In this document: piece by piece, positions 13,603-14,726 of the stretch
Layout of the letters: every line of letters begins with the position of its first letter
Position numbering within the stretch: position 1 is the stretch's first letter
From: Bacilli bacterium
Lineage (GTDB): Bacteria; Bacillota_I; Bacilli_A; ML615J-28; CAG-698
Assembly (NCBI GenBank): GCA_028691715.1
Contig: JAQUYR010000027.1
Location: 1 to 14,726, forward strand
DNA: 14,726 nucleotides
Direction of reading: 5' to 3'
Notes under the pieces: generated by a model
Told to the model about the DNA's origin: nothing
The model's input: the letters and a program-made list of their open reading frames with translations, nothing else
Databases searched by the model: none
Program-made: the position numbers and the translations under genes

Positions 13603-14154
13603 ATGAATAAAGTTACAATAATTAGCAAATATTCTAAAAAAATCCATTTAGCTTTTTATAGATTCCATATGTTTAGAAAATCAACAAAAATATACTTCGT
13701 AATACTTCTTGGTGTCTTTACGCTATATCTAGCTATAAAATATACTTTAGAGAAGGAAATGGATTCAACAAATCTATTAATCGTTTGGTCGCTAGCCGCC
13801 TTCACAATTCTCTTAACTCCAATAATTATGATAACGAGAACGAGTGTAATCGTCAATCAAGAAAAAAAAGAGAGAAAAGAAGGCAGTGAAATTTTAGAAT
13901 TTACAAAGGATCGAATTTTAAGAAAAGTAGAAAACACTCAAGGTAGTGTGGCTATTGGTTGGTATAATGTTAATAGTGTATATGAGACCAAAGAAGCTTT
14001 TTATTTTTATCTTTCAGCTGATCAAGGTTTGGTAGCAGTTAAACAAGATATTACCAGTGGAGATATTATAACTCTAAGAAACCTGATAAATAAAAATATG
14101 AAACCCAACAAAAAGGGGAAAATTGCTTATAAGAAGTGTTTTAAGGAAAAGTAA
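13603..14154 (+). CDS. YcxB-like two-helix membrane protein of unknown function
   Basis: A 183-residue protein: a basic N-terminus (1-29), two membrane helices (about 30-47 and 57-78), then a cytoplasmic domain of alternating short strands. In this domain, LEFTKDRILRKVENTQGSVA is followed by IGWYNVNSVYETKEAFYFYL. The strand-strand-tryptophan pattern (W120) ending in a tyrosine-rich YFYL resembles the YcxB-like C-terminal domain common in Bacillota, a membrane-tethered beta domain of unknown role. AAAGGA (13591-13596) precedes the ATG at 13603; an in-frame TTG at 13582 lies upstream of that site and is rejected. The next gene follows two bases after the stop. The family match is from pattern recognition and should be tested by profile search. 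Confidence 0.6.
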   Translation: MNKVTIISKYSKKIHLAFYRFHMFRKSTKIYFVILLGVFTLYLAIKYTLEKEMDSTNLLIVWSLAAFTILLTPIIMITRTSVIVNQEKKERKEGSEILEFTKDRILRKVENTQGSVAIGWYNVNSVYETKEAFYFYLSADQGLVAVKQDITSGDIITLRNLINKNMKPNKKGKIAYKKCFKEK

Positions 14155-14156
14155 GA

Positions 14157-14693
14157 ATGATTAATATAGAGGATTATAAAAACTATTATCAGGATAATAA
14201 TGATTTCTTTTTAATGCTAATTGAAAAAGAGTCAATTGTTTATGACAGGCTAAGTGATGTTTTTAAAGTCTTAGGATTTATTGAATTAATGGTTGATATG
14301 AAAAAAAAGATTGATGAGGAAATTGAAGTAATTTTCGAATCGGGATTTAGTTACCTTCATGAACAAATTGAGCAGGTTAAAACCTATTATAAGAATTATT
14401 TCAAAGGTAATTTTGATAAATTTGAATCATATGCACCATTGATCAATTATAGCTTATACTTAGATGACTTAACTGAAGTACTTCAAGAAAAGAATCTTTT
14501 GAACAAGAAAGCTAAAGAAATGATTGCTTCTTTGGGACAGGAAATTGAGAATGTTTTGATAAAACAAGGTAAATTTACCGATGATGATATTGAAAAATAT
14601 AATTTGATGATTCAGGAAGTGGTAGTTAGTTCTCCAGAAATTATTACTACTCAGGAAATATTTGCCATGATTGTTGAAGAATTGGAGTTATAA
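14157..14693 (+). CDS. Unrecognised helical cytoplasmic protein
   Basis: A 178-residue acidic protein that I do not recognise. It is predicted almost wholly helical, with no signal peptide, membrane helix, cysteine cluster or nucleotide-binding motif. Notable stretches are an aromatic N-terminus (YKNYYQDNNDFF, 7-18), a possible coiled segment (about 45-85) and a long helix from about 105 to 138. It lies two bases after the YcxB-like gene, with AAGGA about 9 bases upstream of the ATG, and ends shortly before a terminator, so the two are cotranscribed and may act together. Codon use and base composition look like the neighbours, with no sign of recent transfer. Confidence 0.7.
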   Translation: MINIEDYKNYYQDNNDFFLMLIEKESIVYDRLSDVFKVLGFIELMVDMKKKIDEEIEVIFESGFSYLHEQIEQVKTYYKNYFKGNFDKFESYAPLINYSLYLDDLTEVLQEKNLLNKKAKEMIASLGQEIENVLIKQGKFTDDDIEKYNLMIQEVVVSSPEIITTQEIFAMIVEELEL

Positions 14694-14706
14694 TTTAGTG
14701 TAAAGT

Positions 14707-14726
14707 AAAAAAGGAGCTAAGCTCCT
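14707..14726 (+). terminator. Probable terminator cut by the window edge
   Basis: An A run (14707-14712) leads into AGGAGC (14712-14717), loop TAA, GCTCCT (14721-14726). The expected T tract lies beyond the window. The A run before the stem suggests it may work in both directions. Confidence 0.65.

Noticed and set aside
1..14726. Mycoplasma-type code with TGA read as tryptophan
   Set aside because: TGA ends several genes exactly where a downstream gene begins or a terminator follows, and conserved Trp positions are TGG.

Overview
The window is AT-rich, densely packed chromosomal DNA from a low-GC Gram-positive lineage: Bacillota, or a cell-wall-related relative of the Mollicutes. Supporting signs are the tilS-hpt-ftsH gene order, an RqcP-type S4 protein, Hsp33, a lipoteichoic-acid-synthase-type sulfatase, strong AGGAGG-type ribosome binding sites and sigma-A-type promoters, often with an extended -10. 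TGA ends several genes (at 1577, 2205, 4276 and 5708) and tryptophan is TGG. The standard bacterial code therefore applies, and a mycoplasma reading TGA as Trp is excluded. No IS element, phage gene, tRNA, rRNA or CRISPR array is visible. Genus cannot be fixed from the sequence alone.

Layout. (1) 1-690: the 3' part of a DHHW-family (AlgX/AlgJ-like SGNH) envelope protein, then a terminator. (2) 718-4294: a three-gene operon of a degenerate ABC-ATPase-like protein with no intact catalytic motif, a small six-helix ABC-2-like membrane protein, and an LTA-synthase-family phosphoglycerol transferase. It has its own promoter and terminator. (3) 4320-8633: a housekeeping operon, tilS, hpt, ftsH, rqcP, with overlapping or closely spaced genes. 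(4) 8635-11561: a sugar operon, GH4 6-phospho-beta-glucosidase and BadF-type sugar kinase, running directly into maf. (5) 11552-13515 on the minus strand: hslO and an M42 aminopeptidase, convergent with maf across a shared terminator. (6) 13534-14726: a YcxB-like membrane protein and an unrecognised helical protein, ending in a terminator cut by the window edge.

How it fits together. Regions 1 and 2 point to the envelope: polymer acylation or polymer synthesis plus a transporter-like complex that probably cannot hydrolyse ATP. Region 3 and hslO are pieces of the Bacillus tilS-hprT-ftsH-coaX-hslO block, rearranged: rqcP sits directly after ftsH, and hslO lies about 4 kb away on the opposite strand. 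tilS, rqcP, ftsH, hslO and the M42 peptidase all serve translation fidelity or protein quality control. The most unusual item is the pseudo-ABC/permease pair joined to the LTA synthase gene.
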